DNA of 30,718 nt, taken from positions 1 to 30,718 of IMG/VR virus record IMGVR_UViG_3300042516_001705; one strand, given 5' to 3'. The notes beneath the pieces were generated by a model that was not told the DNA's origin, did no database searches, and saw nothing but the letters and a program-made list of their open reading frames with translations. Made by a program: the position numbers and the translations under genes. This DNA is from a virus. Positions within the stretch are counted from its first letter, which is position 1. Every line of letters begins with the position of its first letter. Positions 7,739-14,950 of this stretch are shown here, piece after piece.

Positions 7739-9838
7739 TTATGCTGATTGATAAGTAGCTCTTACTATTCCTGTACCTACTGCACGGCCGTCTAAGTTAA
7801 CGCCTATTTTAGTAGATTTAGTTACATCGATTAATGTTGACATTAATTCTTCTAATTTACCATTATTACCACCACCTAAATTTAATTTGCCTTTAGGGAA
7901 TGACATAACATCATCACCTTTAAATAAATTAGTCCCAGCAATTACTGTATCGTTATTATTTAATGCTACTGTACCTGTTGGTGTTGTTAATGTTCGAGCA
8001 CCATAACCAACCATATCATCTGCACTGCTCATTACTCCACTAGCTAATCCAGCAACACCTCCTATTAAGGCACCCATAGGACCTCCTACCGCAAATCCGG
8101 CAGCAGCTCCTAAAACTCCTTTCATTAAGGTATTACCTAGTATTGATTGTATTCCTGATATTAATTTTCCTACTAATCCAACAGCATCTGAAAGTACATC
8201 TAATATAGTTCCTAAAGGTCCTCCTACTAGATTACCAAATAGATCTTTTAATTTTTCAACAGCCGCATTAAACTTATCCTGTGCTGCTAATGCTTCTAAA
8301 CGCTTAGCTGCTTCTTCCCCACCTAATGCTACTATTTCAGAACGAGATTTACCAATGGCTTCTTGTTTTAATAATTGGTCTGATAATTGGTCTGATGATA
8401 ATCCTAAAGATTCTGCTAATGCGTTCTGTTGGATAACATTCATCTTACTAAACTTATTAAAGTTAATATTTTGGTTTGTTAACTCTTTAGCTACAGTAAC
8501 TTGATCACCTTGTAATGCTGCTGCTCTAGCTCTTTCTAAGTTTAATTGTTGTCCTGTCAATAATTCAGCTTTTAACTGACTACCTATTGATGATTCGAAA
8601 TCTAATAATTTACTAGCTTGGTTTTTAGTTTGTTCGAGTGTAGTTCCTAATACTTTAGTTTGAGCTACTGCTTCTGCTATTGCTGCAGGATTACCTTTGA
8701 AGTTTGCTAATAATTGTCCTGATATTTTACCTGATTCTTCTAATATTTCTTTACCATCTAATTGAATGCCGTTTTGAGCACTAATCTTAGATGTAATACC
8801 TGCTATTGTTTGTTCAGTAGATTTTAATGTTCTACCTGTTGCTAAGCTTACTCTAGCTAATCCACCAGCTGCTTCCTCACTTAATCCTATTTTCTTTGTT
8901 AAGTCAACAAACGTTTGATTCATGTCCTGAGAGAACACTTTATTGAATCCTAATTGTTTACCTAACGAAGCGTTTGCTTCTATTAGCTTATCTGTATTAA
9001 TAAAAGCATCACCCGCAGCATTAGCCATTCCTACAAACTCTTCTCTTGTTTGCATCGCCTCACCCTTGGTTTGCATCATGGATTTGGCTAATGCTGTTGT
9101 TTGTTTATCTGCTTTATTTGCTTGTGCAAGAAGGAAAGTTATAACAGTAAGAGGATCAGTGAGTGCTTGTCCTATTCCTTTTGCTAAACCTGAAACTGCT
9201 GTAGTTACAACCTTTAGAGCACCGCCACTTTTAGCAGCATCTCTCATATCTTCCTTCATATCGCTGAAGAAAGTATTATTAATTCCTATTTTTCCTAGAG
9301 CACCAACTATACCATCAATGGCTGCTCCTGTTAAACCTAGTTGTTTTTGTATTTTTTTCTCTTCCTTTAATCTCTCTTTAGCTAATTTGTATAATTCTTC
9401 ACTTTGACTAATAACACTTTCAGCTTCGGCAGCAGTGATTCCTGTAACTTGCTTTTGTAAAAGCATAGTTGATAGCAAGTCTTTTTCTTGCTTAATCTTA
9501 GTGATATTACGCTTAATTTCTTTTTCAGACATGGTTGAATAATCAAGCATGTCATATTTGAATTTAGATGCAACACCCTCTAATGATCTAAAACTACTTA
9601 AAACTCTTTTAGTATTTGCATCTCCTTTAGATAACGACTGAACTGAATCTCTAAGTGATGTAGATAATGTGGTAGCAGCATCCGACATACCATCAAAAAA
9701 AGATTGAGCTGCTGATAGTTGTGTGTTAAGATAATTTTGGTTTCGACCTGCTGTAGCTAACTGAGCTTCTATATCTGCAGTATCTAACTTTATCTGTCTA
9801 TAATATCGGGTAAGTAATTCAACTGTTGCTTGATCCAT
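7739..9838 (-). CDS. Tail tape measure protein
   Basis: A 699-residue protein that fills the tail tube lumen, sets tail length and leaves first during infection. It has long helical, coiled-coil-prone stretches (about 1-180, rich in Lys/Glu/Gln/Ala). A repetitive helical middle follows. A Gly/Ala-rich hydrophobic segment at about 572-605 (GVLGAAAGFAVGGPMGALIG) is typical of membrane-interacting parts of tape measures. Location supports the call: it follows tube and chaperone genes and precedes the baseplate block, and it is the longest gene of the tail tube module. By the rough rule of 0.15 nm per residue it would specify a tail of about 100 nm. It has its own upstream motif directly after a terminator, so it probably starts a transcription unit. 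Confidence 0.85.
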   Translation of the reverse strand: MDQATVELLTRYYRQIKLDTADIEAQLATAGRNQNYLNTQLSAAQSFFDGMSDAATTLSTSLRDSVQSLSKGDANTKRVLSSFRSLEGVASKFKYDMLDYSTMSEKEIKRNITKIKQEKDLLSTMLLQKQVTGITAAEAESVISQSEELYKLAKERLKEEKKIQKQLGLTGAAIDGIVGALGKIGINNTFFSDMKEDMRDAAKSGGALKVVTTAVSGLAKGIGQALTDPLTVITFLLAQANKADKQTTALAKSMMQTKGEAMQTREEFVGMANAAGDAFINTDKLIEANASLGKQLGFNKVFSQDMNQTFVDLTKKIGLSEEAAGGLARVSLATGRTLKSTEQTIAGITSKISAQNGIQLDGKEILEESGKISGQLLANFKGNPAAIAEAVAQTKVLGTTLEQTKNQASKLLDFESSIGSQLKAELLTGQQLNLERARAAALQGDQVTVAKELTNQNINFNKFSKMNVIQQNALAESLGLSSDQLSDQLLKQEAIGKSRSEIVALGGEEAAKRLEALAAQDKFNAAVEKLKDLFGNLVGGPLGTILDVLSDAVGLVGKLISGIQSILGNTLMKGVLGAAAGFAVGGPMGALIGGVAGLASGVMSSADDMVGYGARTLTTPTGTVALNNNDTVIAGTNLFKGDDVMSFPKGKLNLGGGNNGKLEELMSTLIDVTKSTKIGVNLDGRAVGTGIVRATYQSA

Positions 9839-9855
9839 AGTACGTTATTGCGCCG

Positions 9856-9864
9856 TATAAATAT
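9856..9864 (-). promoter_or_regulatory. Intergenic motif ATATTTATA before the tape measure gene
   Basis: Exact coding-strand ATATTTATA, 17 bases upstream of the ATG at 9838 and immediately downstream of a terminator-like hairpin. A transcript ended there must restart, which supports a promoter role. Confidence 0.55.
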
Positions 9865-9867
9865 ACT

Positions 9868-9897
9868 AAAAAGCACCTATTTTTTGGTAGGTGCTTT
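9868..9897 (-). terminator. Rho-independent terminator after the chaperone frame
   Basis: On the minus strand a 10-bp stem (AAAGCACCTA pairing with TAGGTGCTTT) closes an 8-base loop and runs into a five-T tract. The hairpin overlaps the stop codon (9877-9879) of the downstream chaperone frame. Confidence 0.75.
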
Positions 9898-10161
9898 AGC
9901 TGTATACGTTGGTTGTTTCGGGGCTATGCCGGGTTTAGCTAGTTCTTTTGATTTATTTTCTAGTGTTTTGTGTGATTTTTCAGCTTCAGCCTTCTTTTCA
10001 TAATGCTCTTTTAATGTTTCAAATGTAAAACGACGAAGCCAAATAGGCATATTATACACTACATCCCATTGATATCCACCCTGTCCATTAAATACAATTT
10101 CATGTATTTGTTTGAATACAGATAATCTATATTCCTGCGTCAGGCCAAAAAAAGTTAGCTT
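9877..10161 (-). CDS. Downstream frame of a frameshifted tail assembly chaperone
   Basis: This frame is open from 10161 (after an in-frame TAG at 10162-10164) to the stop at 9877. Its first ATG is at 10059 (60 codons). The coding sense begins well before that ATG: GLTQEYRLSVFKQIHEIV and then GYQWDVVYNMPIWLRRF. It overlaps the gp26/gp51-like gene by 35 bases, and the overlap holds a run of seven T. A +1 (or -2) slip there would give a fusion of about 330 residues with a charged, Lys/Ala/Pro-rich tail (residues after LKEHYEKK). A two-frame chaperone just before the tape measure is a widespread tail-gene arrangement. The alternatives are an independent 60-codon gene or a homopolymer sequencing error in one longer gene. 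Confidence 0.7.
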   Translation of the reverse strand, partial: KLTFFGLTQEYRLSVFKQIHEIVFNGQGGYQWDVVYNMPIWLRRFTFETLKEHYEKKAEAEKSHKTLENKSKELAKPGIAPKQPTYTAKAPTKK

Positions 10162-10870
10162 CTATTTCGAAGCTCACGCCCTCCCCAACGTAATTTTCAT
10201 CATTTGGAATGAACTTTAAATCAATACCTGGAGATATTTTATTGTAATATTGGCGTAAGGCTCTAGCATCTGGTGCTAATAATGCATTATCAACGAAATC
10301 ACGTATTGTTTTAGTTTCACGATTACCATTAATTGAAGTAATCATATATTTCATACGTGTTGTTAAAGATGGAGATGAATCTGGATTTACTTTTTGTAAG
10401 CCTTTAATTTCTTGATCGATTTTAGTTTCGTCAGCGTGTGTTAATAGTTTAAATGTAACTGTATTACCAGTTTTAGGTAAAGTAAATGAAAAATCATTAG
10501 TACCAGCTTCAAATAAGCTTATATCAATTTTTTTATCTTCTAATTTAGATAAATCGATTGTTTGTTCTTTACTACCATATAATATAGTGTAATCTTTACC
10601 ATATCCTAATGTACGAGCTGCTATCAATATTGCATCTTTATCACATGATAATAAATCATCATAATTGATTGGAGATACAATTAATGATTTTAATAATTTA
10701 TCTAACCAAGTACCATTAACAAGATAATTTCTATTAGTTAAAATATCTTCTTCACGAGCAGTCATGTATTTCATTTCTACTTGACCTGATGATAGTGGTG
10801 ATTCTTTAGGGTATAATAAGCCCTTTGAAGGTAATGAAACTGTTTCAGTTGGAATTTTAAATTCACTCAT
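10127..10870 (-). CDS. T4 gp26/gp51-like baseplate-family protein, probable tail assembly chaperone
   Basis: A 247-residue protein resembling the T4 baseplate hub family that includes gp26 and gp51. Features are an N-terminal LPSKGLLYP (residues 13-21), a charged MTAREEDIL (35-43), the D-x-x-x-I-L-I-A-A-R-T-L-G-Y-G region (79-93) and a terminal FFWP. It lies between the tube and the tape measure, where tail assembly chaperones are normally encoded. Near its 3' end the codons TTT TTT TGG form a seven-T run from which ribosomes could enter the +1 frame and make a longer product. A terminator and a motif copy separate it from the tube gene, so it probably has its own promoter. The family resemblance is fairly clear; the chaperone function is inferred from position and frameshift. 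Confidence 0.75.
   Translation of the reverse strand: MSEFKIPTETVSLPSKGLLYPKESPLSSGQVEMKYMTAREEDILTNRNYLVNGTWLDKLLKSLIVSPINYDDLLSCDKDAILIAARTLGYGKDYTILYGSKEQTIDLSKLEDKKIDISLFEAGTNDFSFTLPKTGNTVTFKLLTHADETKIDQEIKGLQKVNPDSSPSLTTRMKYMITSINGNRETKTIRDFVDNALLAPDARALRQYYNKISPGIDLKFIPNDENYVGEGVSFEIEANFFWPDAGI
10147..10153 (-). other. Seven-T slippery run, candidate frameshift site
   Basis: The coding strand reads AAC TTT TTT TGG in the zero frame. A tRNA-Phe can re-pair one base forward (TTT to TTT), giving GGC next, with TGG as the slow A-site codon. A -2 slip on the same run enters the same frame with one extra Phe. It lies inside the 35-base window where both frames are open. Confidence 0.6.
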
Positions 10871-10892
10871 ATAACATTTTTATTTGTGTATA

Positions 10893-10901
10893 TATAAATA
10901 T
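10893..10901 (-). promoter_or_regulatory. Intergenic motif ATATTTATA before the chaperone gene
   Basis: Exact coding-strand ATATTTATA, 22 bases upstream of the ATG at 10870 and three bases after the U-run of a strong terminator. The clearest terminator-then-motif pair in the window. Confidence 0.6.
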
Positions 10902-10904
10902 ACG

Positions 10905-10936
10905 AAAAAAAAAGACGTTTGCCAAAAGCAAACGTC
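10905..10936 (-). terminator. Strong rho-independent terminator after the tail tube gene
   Basis: On the minus strand a perfect 9-bp stem (GACGTTTGC with GCAAACGTC) and a 5-base loop are followed by nine consecutive T. It lies in the 91-base gap downstream of the tube stop. Confidence 0.9.
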
Positions 10937-10961
10937 CTTTGAAAAGAAATATTGTAATTTT

Positions 10962-11447
10962 TTAGAAATTCAATACGCAGTAATCCATAGCGATTGTAAC
11001 TGTTAAGTTAATTGCAGCTTCGCTAGCCCAATCGTATTCACCGAATGTAGCTGTTTTAACGTAAGCACCTTTAACTATCCATTCACCTACTACATCGCCT
11101 ACTGGTCCTAAAATGTCTAAGGTTAAGTCTTTCTTGTAGAAATCAGAATAACCATCACGGCCAGTTACTGATTCGTGTGCCAAACGAGCCCATTCCATTA
11201 CTGATTGAGCACCACTTGGGGTAACAGGATCGTATAATCCTAAAGTCATGTCGTTCCAACGTACTTTACCTTTAACTTTACGGTAAACGTTGATGTGGTC
11301 TAAAATAATTTCACTAGCATCAAATCCAGGAGCTGAAGCACTTTTAATCAAGTACGCTGGAATACCATCGATGTACATGATAAAGCGATTCTGAACTTTA
11401 GGTTCAAATGCTGTGAACATTATTTCATTAGCGTCTAATACAGGCAT
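10962..11447 (-). CDS. Tail tube protein (T4 gp19-like)
   Basis: This is the monomer of the inner tube through which DNA passes. The 161-residue length matches the T4 gp19 family (about 160). The order of elements also fits: an N-terminal loop, RFIMYIDGIPAYLIKSASAPG (around 21-41) as the first beta strand and turn, the ILDHINVYRKVKGKVRWNDM stretch (48-67), VMEWARLAHES helix (83-93), and a C-terminal beta hairpin with FGEYDWASEA and TIAMDYC. The sheath gene lies just upstream, as is usual. High expression is expected: it has its own upstream motif and a strong terminator. Confidence 0.93.
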   Translation of the reverse strand: MPVLDANEIMFTAFEPKVQNRFIMYIDGIPAYLIKSASAPGFDASEIILDHINVYRKVKGKVRWNDMTLGLYDPVTPSGAQSVMEWARLAHESVTGRDGYSDFYKKDLTLDILGPVGDVVGEWIVKGAYVKTATFGEYDWASEAAINLTVTIAMDYCVLNF

Positions 11448-11472
11448 TTTATATTGTGTTTAATTGCTATTA

Positions 11473-11480
11473 ATAAATAT
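11473..11480 (-). promoter_or_regulatory. Intergenic motif ATATTTAT before the tail tube gene
   Basis: Exact coding-strand ATATTTAT followed by T, 25 bases upstream of the ATG at 11447 in the 49-base sheath-tube gap. No convincing terminator precedes it here, so sheath transcripts may read through. Confidence 0.5.
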
Positions 11481-11496
11481 TAAGCAACTACATCCC

Positions 11497-13224
11497 TTAT
11501 GCAGGGAATGTAGCGCCAGTTGGTAATATGTTGAAGTTTAATATGATAAACTCAGCAGTCTTAGTTGGTTGGATATAGATCTGACCTACTAATTGGTTTC
11601 TATCAATTACATCAGCTGTGTTGTTTGTTTCATCCATTACAACTTTGTAAGCAAATAAACCTTGTCTTTGTACTACTGATTCCATGTATGGATTAACTTG
11701 AGCTAAGAATCTGTTACGAGTAACGTTTGTATTTTGTTCGAATACTAAGTTATTAGCTACTTGACCAATAAATCCTTTCAATGCAATTAATAAACGACGA
11801 ACGTTTACGCGATCTAAAGCTGTTGCTTTACGTTGTAATGTCTTTTGACCAAATACTACAACACCTTCACCAGGGAATGTAGCTAATGGGTTAACATTTG
11901 CATTATATAAAGTATCGCGATCGTTTTGAGATAATTTTCTTTCAGCTCTTAATACTGATGGAACACCACCACGATTTAAACCTGCTGGAGCGAACCATTC
12001 AGCACCAACTTGGTCGTTGAATGCTAAAACACCACCCATTACTGTTGATGCTGGAGCCCATACAGATTTGCCTAAAGTGCTTGAAAATAATTGAATCCAA
12101 GGCCAATATGTTGCAGCATAGTTGCTTGATTGACCAGCAGCCGCTGTTGTAGCACCTGTTACTGTTGAACCATATGTTGTAGTATCTATTATTGCAATAG
12201 CATCGCCTCTACCTTCGCAAGTAGAAATCATAGATGATGCTGCTACGCCGCTGCCTAAGGTAATACCTGGGGCTAATAATACGTTAAATTGATATTCGTC
12301 TTTATTATTTAATAAAGTGAAAGCAGCTTGATAATCAGCTGGAACAAATCCCTGAATGCTTCCTGTTGTAATTGCTTCATTCATTAATTGAACTGCAGAT
12401 GTTGCAGCTACACCACCAGCAAATGAACCATTGAAAGAACCACTACCTAAAGCAGGTAATGAACCACTATATAAAGTTGCTTTAAATAAACCGTTATTAT
12501 CAATTGAATCAATTTGTGGATTTGGAACAGATGCTACACGAATATATTGAGAAGCATTAGCATAAGAACCAGTTTGATCAATGAATGGAGTACCTGCAGT
12601 ATCTACACGGTAAACTGGTTTAATATCACCGATCACACGAGAGATAAAGTTAGATTGAGCTGGGTCTAATGATAAATTAGGCCATGTTTCAATATAGTTA
12701 GGTTGGTTAGCGTTATCATTACCTTGACGAACTGCTAAACTAAATGTACCACTACCTGTATTTACGTTTGTAACTTCCCAACGAACGTTAGTTGCACTAC
12801 CACTTGCTAAAGCACCACTTACTGCACTAGAAGTATTATTCATTATATCACCCCAAGCTAACGTTTCGATAGTAAATGAACTACCCGTTAAATTGAAAGC
12901 TCCAACAGCAGCACTAGCGTAAGTACTCATACTAGTACTACCACTAGAAATAACTCTAGTTACTAATAATGTTTGACCACCATTTTGGAAGAAATCTTTA
13001 GCGGCTAATGAAGTAAGATATTCGTAGTAGTAACTACCACTTTTAAATGTTTCTCCGAACTTTGACACATACTCAGTGTAAGAAGTAACGTATGTAGGAA
13101 CGAATGGTTGACCTAATACTGTAGGACCAACAATTGCTGTTGAAGTTCCTTGAATACCTCTTTGAACTAATGATTGGTCAGATTCATTTTGGAATACGCC
13201 AGGAGATAAAATTTTTTCTGCCAT
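11497..13224 (-). CDS. Contractile tail sheath protein
   Basis: A 575-residue protein that wraps the tail tube and contracts to drive it through the cell envelope. The N-terminus KILSPGVFQNESDQS (4-18) is the typical sheath start. GTSTAIVGPTVLGQP follows, then a Ser/Gly-rich, probably surface-exposed insertion domain (about 90-290). The conserved C-terminal domain includes a long helix region (RRLLIALKGFIGQVANNLVFE), an N-T-x-V-T-R-N-R-F-L-A segment and the closing strand AEFIILNFNILPTG. Length is slightly below T4 gp18 (659). It starts a unit after a probable terminator and a motif copy, and the tube gene follows. Confidence 0.95.
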   Translation of the reverse strand: MAEKILSPGVFQNESDQSLVQRGIQGTSTAIVGPTVLGQPFVPTYVTSYTEYVSKFGETFKSGSYYYEYLTSLAAKDFFQNGGQTLLVTRVISSGSTSMSTYASAAVGAFNLTGSSFTIETLAWGDIMNNTSSAVSGALASGSATNVRWEVTNVNTGSGTFSLAVRQGNDNANQPNYIETWPNLSLDPAQSNFISRVIGDIKPVYRVDTAGTPFIDQTGSYANASQYIRVASVPNPQIDSIDNNGLFKATLYSGSLPALGSGSFNGSFAGGVAATSAVQLMNEAITTGSIQGFVPADYQAAFTLLNNKDEYQFNVLLAPGITLGSGVAASSMISTCEGRGDAIAIIDTTTYGSTVTGATTAAAGQSSNYAATYWPWIQLFSSTLGKSVWAPASTVMGGVLAFNDQVGAEWFAPAGLNRGGVPSVLRAERKLSQNDRDTLYNANVNPLATFPGEGVVVFGQKTLQRKATALDRVNVRRLLIALKGFIGQVANNLVFEQNTNVTRNRFLAQVNPYMESVVQRQGLFAYKVVMDETNNTADVIDRNQLVGQIYIQPTKTAEFIILNFNILPTGATFPA

Positions 13225-13267
13225 TTTATATTATTGTTTTTGAAAATTTAATAGGATTGACCTAATA

Positions 13268-13275
13268 ATAAATAT
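13268..13275 (-). promoter_or_regulatory. Intergenic motif ATATTTAT before the sheath gene
   Basis: Exact coding-strand ATATTTAT followed by T, one base after the U-run of the terminator-like hairpin, 43 bases upstream of the sheath ATG. The longest leader among the copies. Confidence 0.5.
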
Positions 13276-13276
13276 C

Positions 13277-13308
13277 AAAAAACAACTATAAACCGCAGGT
13301 TATTGTTG
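13277..13308 (-). terminator. Probable rho-independent terminator before the sheath gene
   Basis: On the minus strand a two-part stem (CAAC/GTTG outer, AACC/GGTT inner, separated by an internal loop) with a 3-base loop is followed by six T. It overlaps the stop codon of the 89-residue gene. Weaker than the terminator at 10905-10936. Confidence 0.5.
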
Positions 13309-13569
13309 GACAGGTGTGATTTCTCCGGTTTCGATATTTATATTACCTTCACCGTGTTTTTCTTGCAATGATTTAACTAGCTCTGTTTCTTTCTGTTCAA
13401 TTGTCGCAAGATCAGATACTAAACCTTTCTTAGCTTCCTGCAATTTATCGATGTTTTGTTGAAATACGATTAGTTGCGCTTCAGCCGCACCAATTTCAAA
13501 TATGGTTTGGTTGTATTTAGACTGTAAGTCTTTAATAGATTGTAATTCTTCTGGGGTTAATTGTGCCAT
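13300..13569 (-). CDS. Small coiled-coil protein (89 aa)
   Basis: The protein is nearly all helix from residue 5 to 72, with heptad-like spacing of Leu/Ile/Val (LQSIKDLQSKYNQTIFEI, then VFQQNIDKLQEAKKGLV). It ends in a short charged tail (GEGNINIETGEITP). It is prefoldin-like in general appearance only. The start lies four bases after the zinc-ribbon gene stop. It is the last of the small-gene group before the sheath unit. Function unknown; a scaffolding or assembly role would fit but is not shown. Confidence 0.7.
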   Translation of the reverse strand: MAQLTPEELQSIKDLQSKYNQTIFEIGAAEAQLIVFQQNIDKLQEAKKGLVSDLATIEQKETELVKSLQEKHGEGNINIETGEITPVQQ

Positions 13570-13573
13570 AACG

Positions 13574-13807
13574 TTATTTTTCCCATTTAGCTAATGGGCA
13601 AGCTTTAGGGCCTTCAACAGGCGAAAATACTTTTTTGGAGAGTGGACATCCACATTCACCGCAAATAAATGATTGAATAGCAGCAACATACGTTTTTTTA
13701 TCGCATGTATCGCATATAGCTGATCTGCTTTCAGCTACCAGGGTTTGTTCAGGCGTTGGGTTAGCCGCAGCTACCCACGCCTGAAATATTTCTGATATTT
13801 TATTCAT
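13574..13807 (-). CDS. Small zinc-ribbon protein (77 aa)
   Basis: Five cysteines are arranged for metal binding: C-D-T-C at 32-35, C-G-E-C-G-C-P-L at 49-56 and a final C-P-L-A-K-W at 70-75. This C-x-x-C / C-x-x-C pattern with GCPL and CPLAKW recurs in small phage zinc-ribbon proteins of unknown role. The N-terminal 25 residues form a helix. The start overlaps the stop of the 153-residue gene by 8 bases (ATGAATAA), so translation is probably coupled. DNA or protein binding is possible; no partner is evident. Confidence 0.75.
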   Translation of the reverse strand: MNKISEIFQAWVAAANPTPEQTLVAESRSAICDTCDKKTYVAAIQSFICGECGCPLSKKVFSPVEGPKACPLAKWEK

Positions 13808-14261
13808 CTACTTTTACAAGTTTAAAGAATACTGGGTAGTTACCTTCAGATTCAATGTTTTCTAATTCATTAATACTTACTGGTTTGTACTCTAATTCTT
13901 TTTCTTCTTGTAACAGTGCGTTAAATTCATTTTGGAACTCGATGAACTTTGGGTTGTTTTTGCCATCAACAATATTACCTTCTTCATCTTTAACGATGTC
14001 GATGTACATTGGGATACTAACATTACCTGTTTCGTCAGTTTCGCCGTGCTTCTTAATTAATTCTTCTTTCAAAGACTCAATAGAAACTTTTTCAGCAGCA
14101 ACTTTCTTAGATAACTCAGTTAACCAATACTTAGTTGTTAACTTTAACTTTTCGGCCAATAAACCAGCTGAAATTTTTTCACCGGTTTGTTGATTCATAA
14201 CACCGTTTAATTCTGAATCTAGATTGTAGAATTCATACAATTTTAAACTGATTTTTTCCAT
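13800..14261 (-). CDS. Unrecognised 153-residue protein
   Basis: I do not recognise a family. The protein is acidic, Lys/Glu-rich and mostly helical (residues 1-70 and 105-130). A polar turn (GETDETGNVSIPMYIDI, about 72-88) leads to a D-E-E-G-N-I-V-D-G segment (92-100) that could be a beta hairpin. It lies two bases downstream of the membrane-protein gene and overlaps the zinc-ribbon gene, so these are co-translated. Placement before the sheath gene leaves head-tail or tail assembly roles open. Confidence 0.65.
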   Translation of the reverse strand: MEKISLKLYEFYNLDSELNGVMNQQTGEKISAGLLAEKLKLTTKYWLTELSKKVAAEKVSIESLKEELIKKHGETDETGNVSIPMYIDIVKDEEGNIVDGKNNPKFIEFQNEFNALLQEEKELEYKPVSINELENIESEGNYPVFFKLVKVDE

Positions 14262-14263
14262 AA

Positions 14264-14524
14264 TTACTTCTTGGTTGTTTTTTTAGCTGTTGATTTTACT
14301 TTTGGAGCTGGTTGTTTTTTTGCTTTAGGGGCTGTAGCTTTTGGAGCTTTAGCTGCTTTAGCTACTACTTCTTTAACTTCAGCAACGATTTCTTTAACTT
14401 CTTCAACTTTAGTTTCGATAGCGTCAGGAATGTTGTTGTTGTTTGCATCTTTTACTTTACCAGTTTTCATAGCAACGAATACCGCTACTACGGCAACGAT
14501 GATTAGGATTACTAATACTGTCAT
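14264..14524 (-). CDS. Membrane-anchored Lys/Ala-rich protein with EF-hand-like loop (86 aa)
   Basis: Three parts are visible. Residues 3-19 form one strongly hydrophobic helix without a signal-cleavage site. Residues 26-37 (DANNNNIPDAIE) match the D-x-N-x-N-x-I-P-D calcium-binding loop seen in bacterial surface proteins. Residues 38-54 are an acidic helix. Residues 55-86 are a disordered histone-H1-like tail of Lys, Ala, Pro and Thr. It starts a gene group behind a motif copy. I cannot name a family. Possibilities are a membrane-lysis accessory (holin or spanin-like) or a DNA/membrane tether; the basic tail would face one compartment and bind nucleic acid or acidic polymer. The antisense strand is open too, but only as a mirror of the Lys codons. 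Confidence 0.65.
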   Translation of the reverse strand: MTVLVILIIVAVVAVFVAMKTGKVKDANNNNIPDAIETKVEEVKEIVAEVKEVVAKAAKAPKATAPKAKKQPAPKVKSTAKKTTKK

Positions 14525-14544
14525 AATAAATTTTATTTGTTTGA

Positions 14545-14553
14545 TATAAATAT
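14545..14553 (-). promoter_or_regulatory. Intergenic motif ATATTTATA before the small-gene group
   Basis: Exact coding-strand ATATTTATA, 20 bases upstream of the ATG at 14524, in the 67-base gap after the 118-residue gene. No clear terminator precedes it. Confidence 0.5.
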
Positions 14554-14591
14554 ATACAAGAATGTGAAGACCACCAAACTTATTTTTTCAA

Positions 14592-14948
14592 TTAGATAGA
14601 TCCTGATATGTTTAACCACGGTGATGTTAAAGTAACAGTTGGTGGATTGATTTTATCAGCGATTTGAGTTGCTAAGCTATCTTTCATTGCTTGTACTTTT
14701 TCTTCACCCATAGCATTTTCTACCCATCCTTGTACTTGTTCTAATGTTAATTCATTGAACGGAGTGAACGGTGTTCCTGCTTCATAAGTTAAGCCTTCTG
14801 TTCCGATTGATGTTGCTGTGTAAGTAGTTTCGTCTACTGTTTCAGTAGCATGAAACTGCCAATGTGCTGTGAATACTACATCTGATTCACCTGATGCTGT
14901 TGGATACGCCTCTAATGGGTTGATTGTCCAATTGTAAGTTGTTGCCAT
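14592..14948 (-). CDS. Conserved small phage protein of unknown function (118 aa)
   Basis: The N-terminus (ATTYNWTINPLEAYP, then DVVFTAHWQFHATE) is beta-rich. The middle (FNELTLEQVQGWVENAMGE, about 64-82) is a turn plus helix and is followed by a second helix (86-99). The C-terminus is short and Pro/Trp-containing. The Y-x-W-x-I start, the V-V-F-x-x-H-W pattern and L-T-x-E-Q-V-x-G-W-V recur in small proteins of T4-like and marine phages; I have not assigned a database family. It begins two bases after the stop of the first S74 fiber gene, so it is the last gene of the fiber unit. A fiber-associated role is possible from position only. Confidence 0.7.
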   Translation of the reverse strand: MATTYNWTINPLEAYPTASGESDVVFTAHWQFHATETVDETTYTATSIGTEGLTYEAGTPFTPFNELTLEQVQGWVENAMGEEKVQAMKDSLATQIADKINPPTVTLTSPWLNISGSI

Positions 14949-14950
14949 TT

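Noticed and set aside
8943-9407. Plus-strand 154-codon frame inside the tape measure gene
   Set aside because: Antisense to a well-supported gene, with odd Ser/Pro/Cys-rich composition, no motif and no plausible leader.
9877-10059. Independent 60-codon gene starting at the ATG at 10059
   Set aside because: Protein-like sequence continues upstream of this ATG into the chaperone overlap and no motif copy or spaced leader precedes it. A frameshift product is preferred, though not proven.
11488-11512. Hairpin at the end of the sheath gene as a terminator
   Set aside because: The stem is only about 5 bp, with mismatches beyond, and no U-run follows on the coding strand.
14271-14549. Plus-strand 92-codon frame that looks like a hydrophobic membrane protein
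   Set aside because: It is the mirror of the Lys/Ala-rich minus-strand gene (AAA Lys codons read as TTT Phe, GCT as AGC). All supported genes are on the minus strand.
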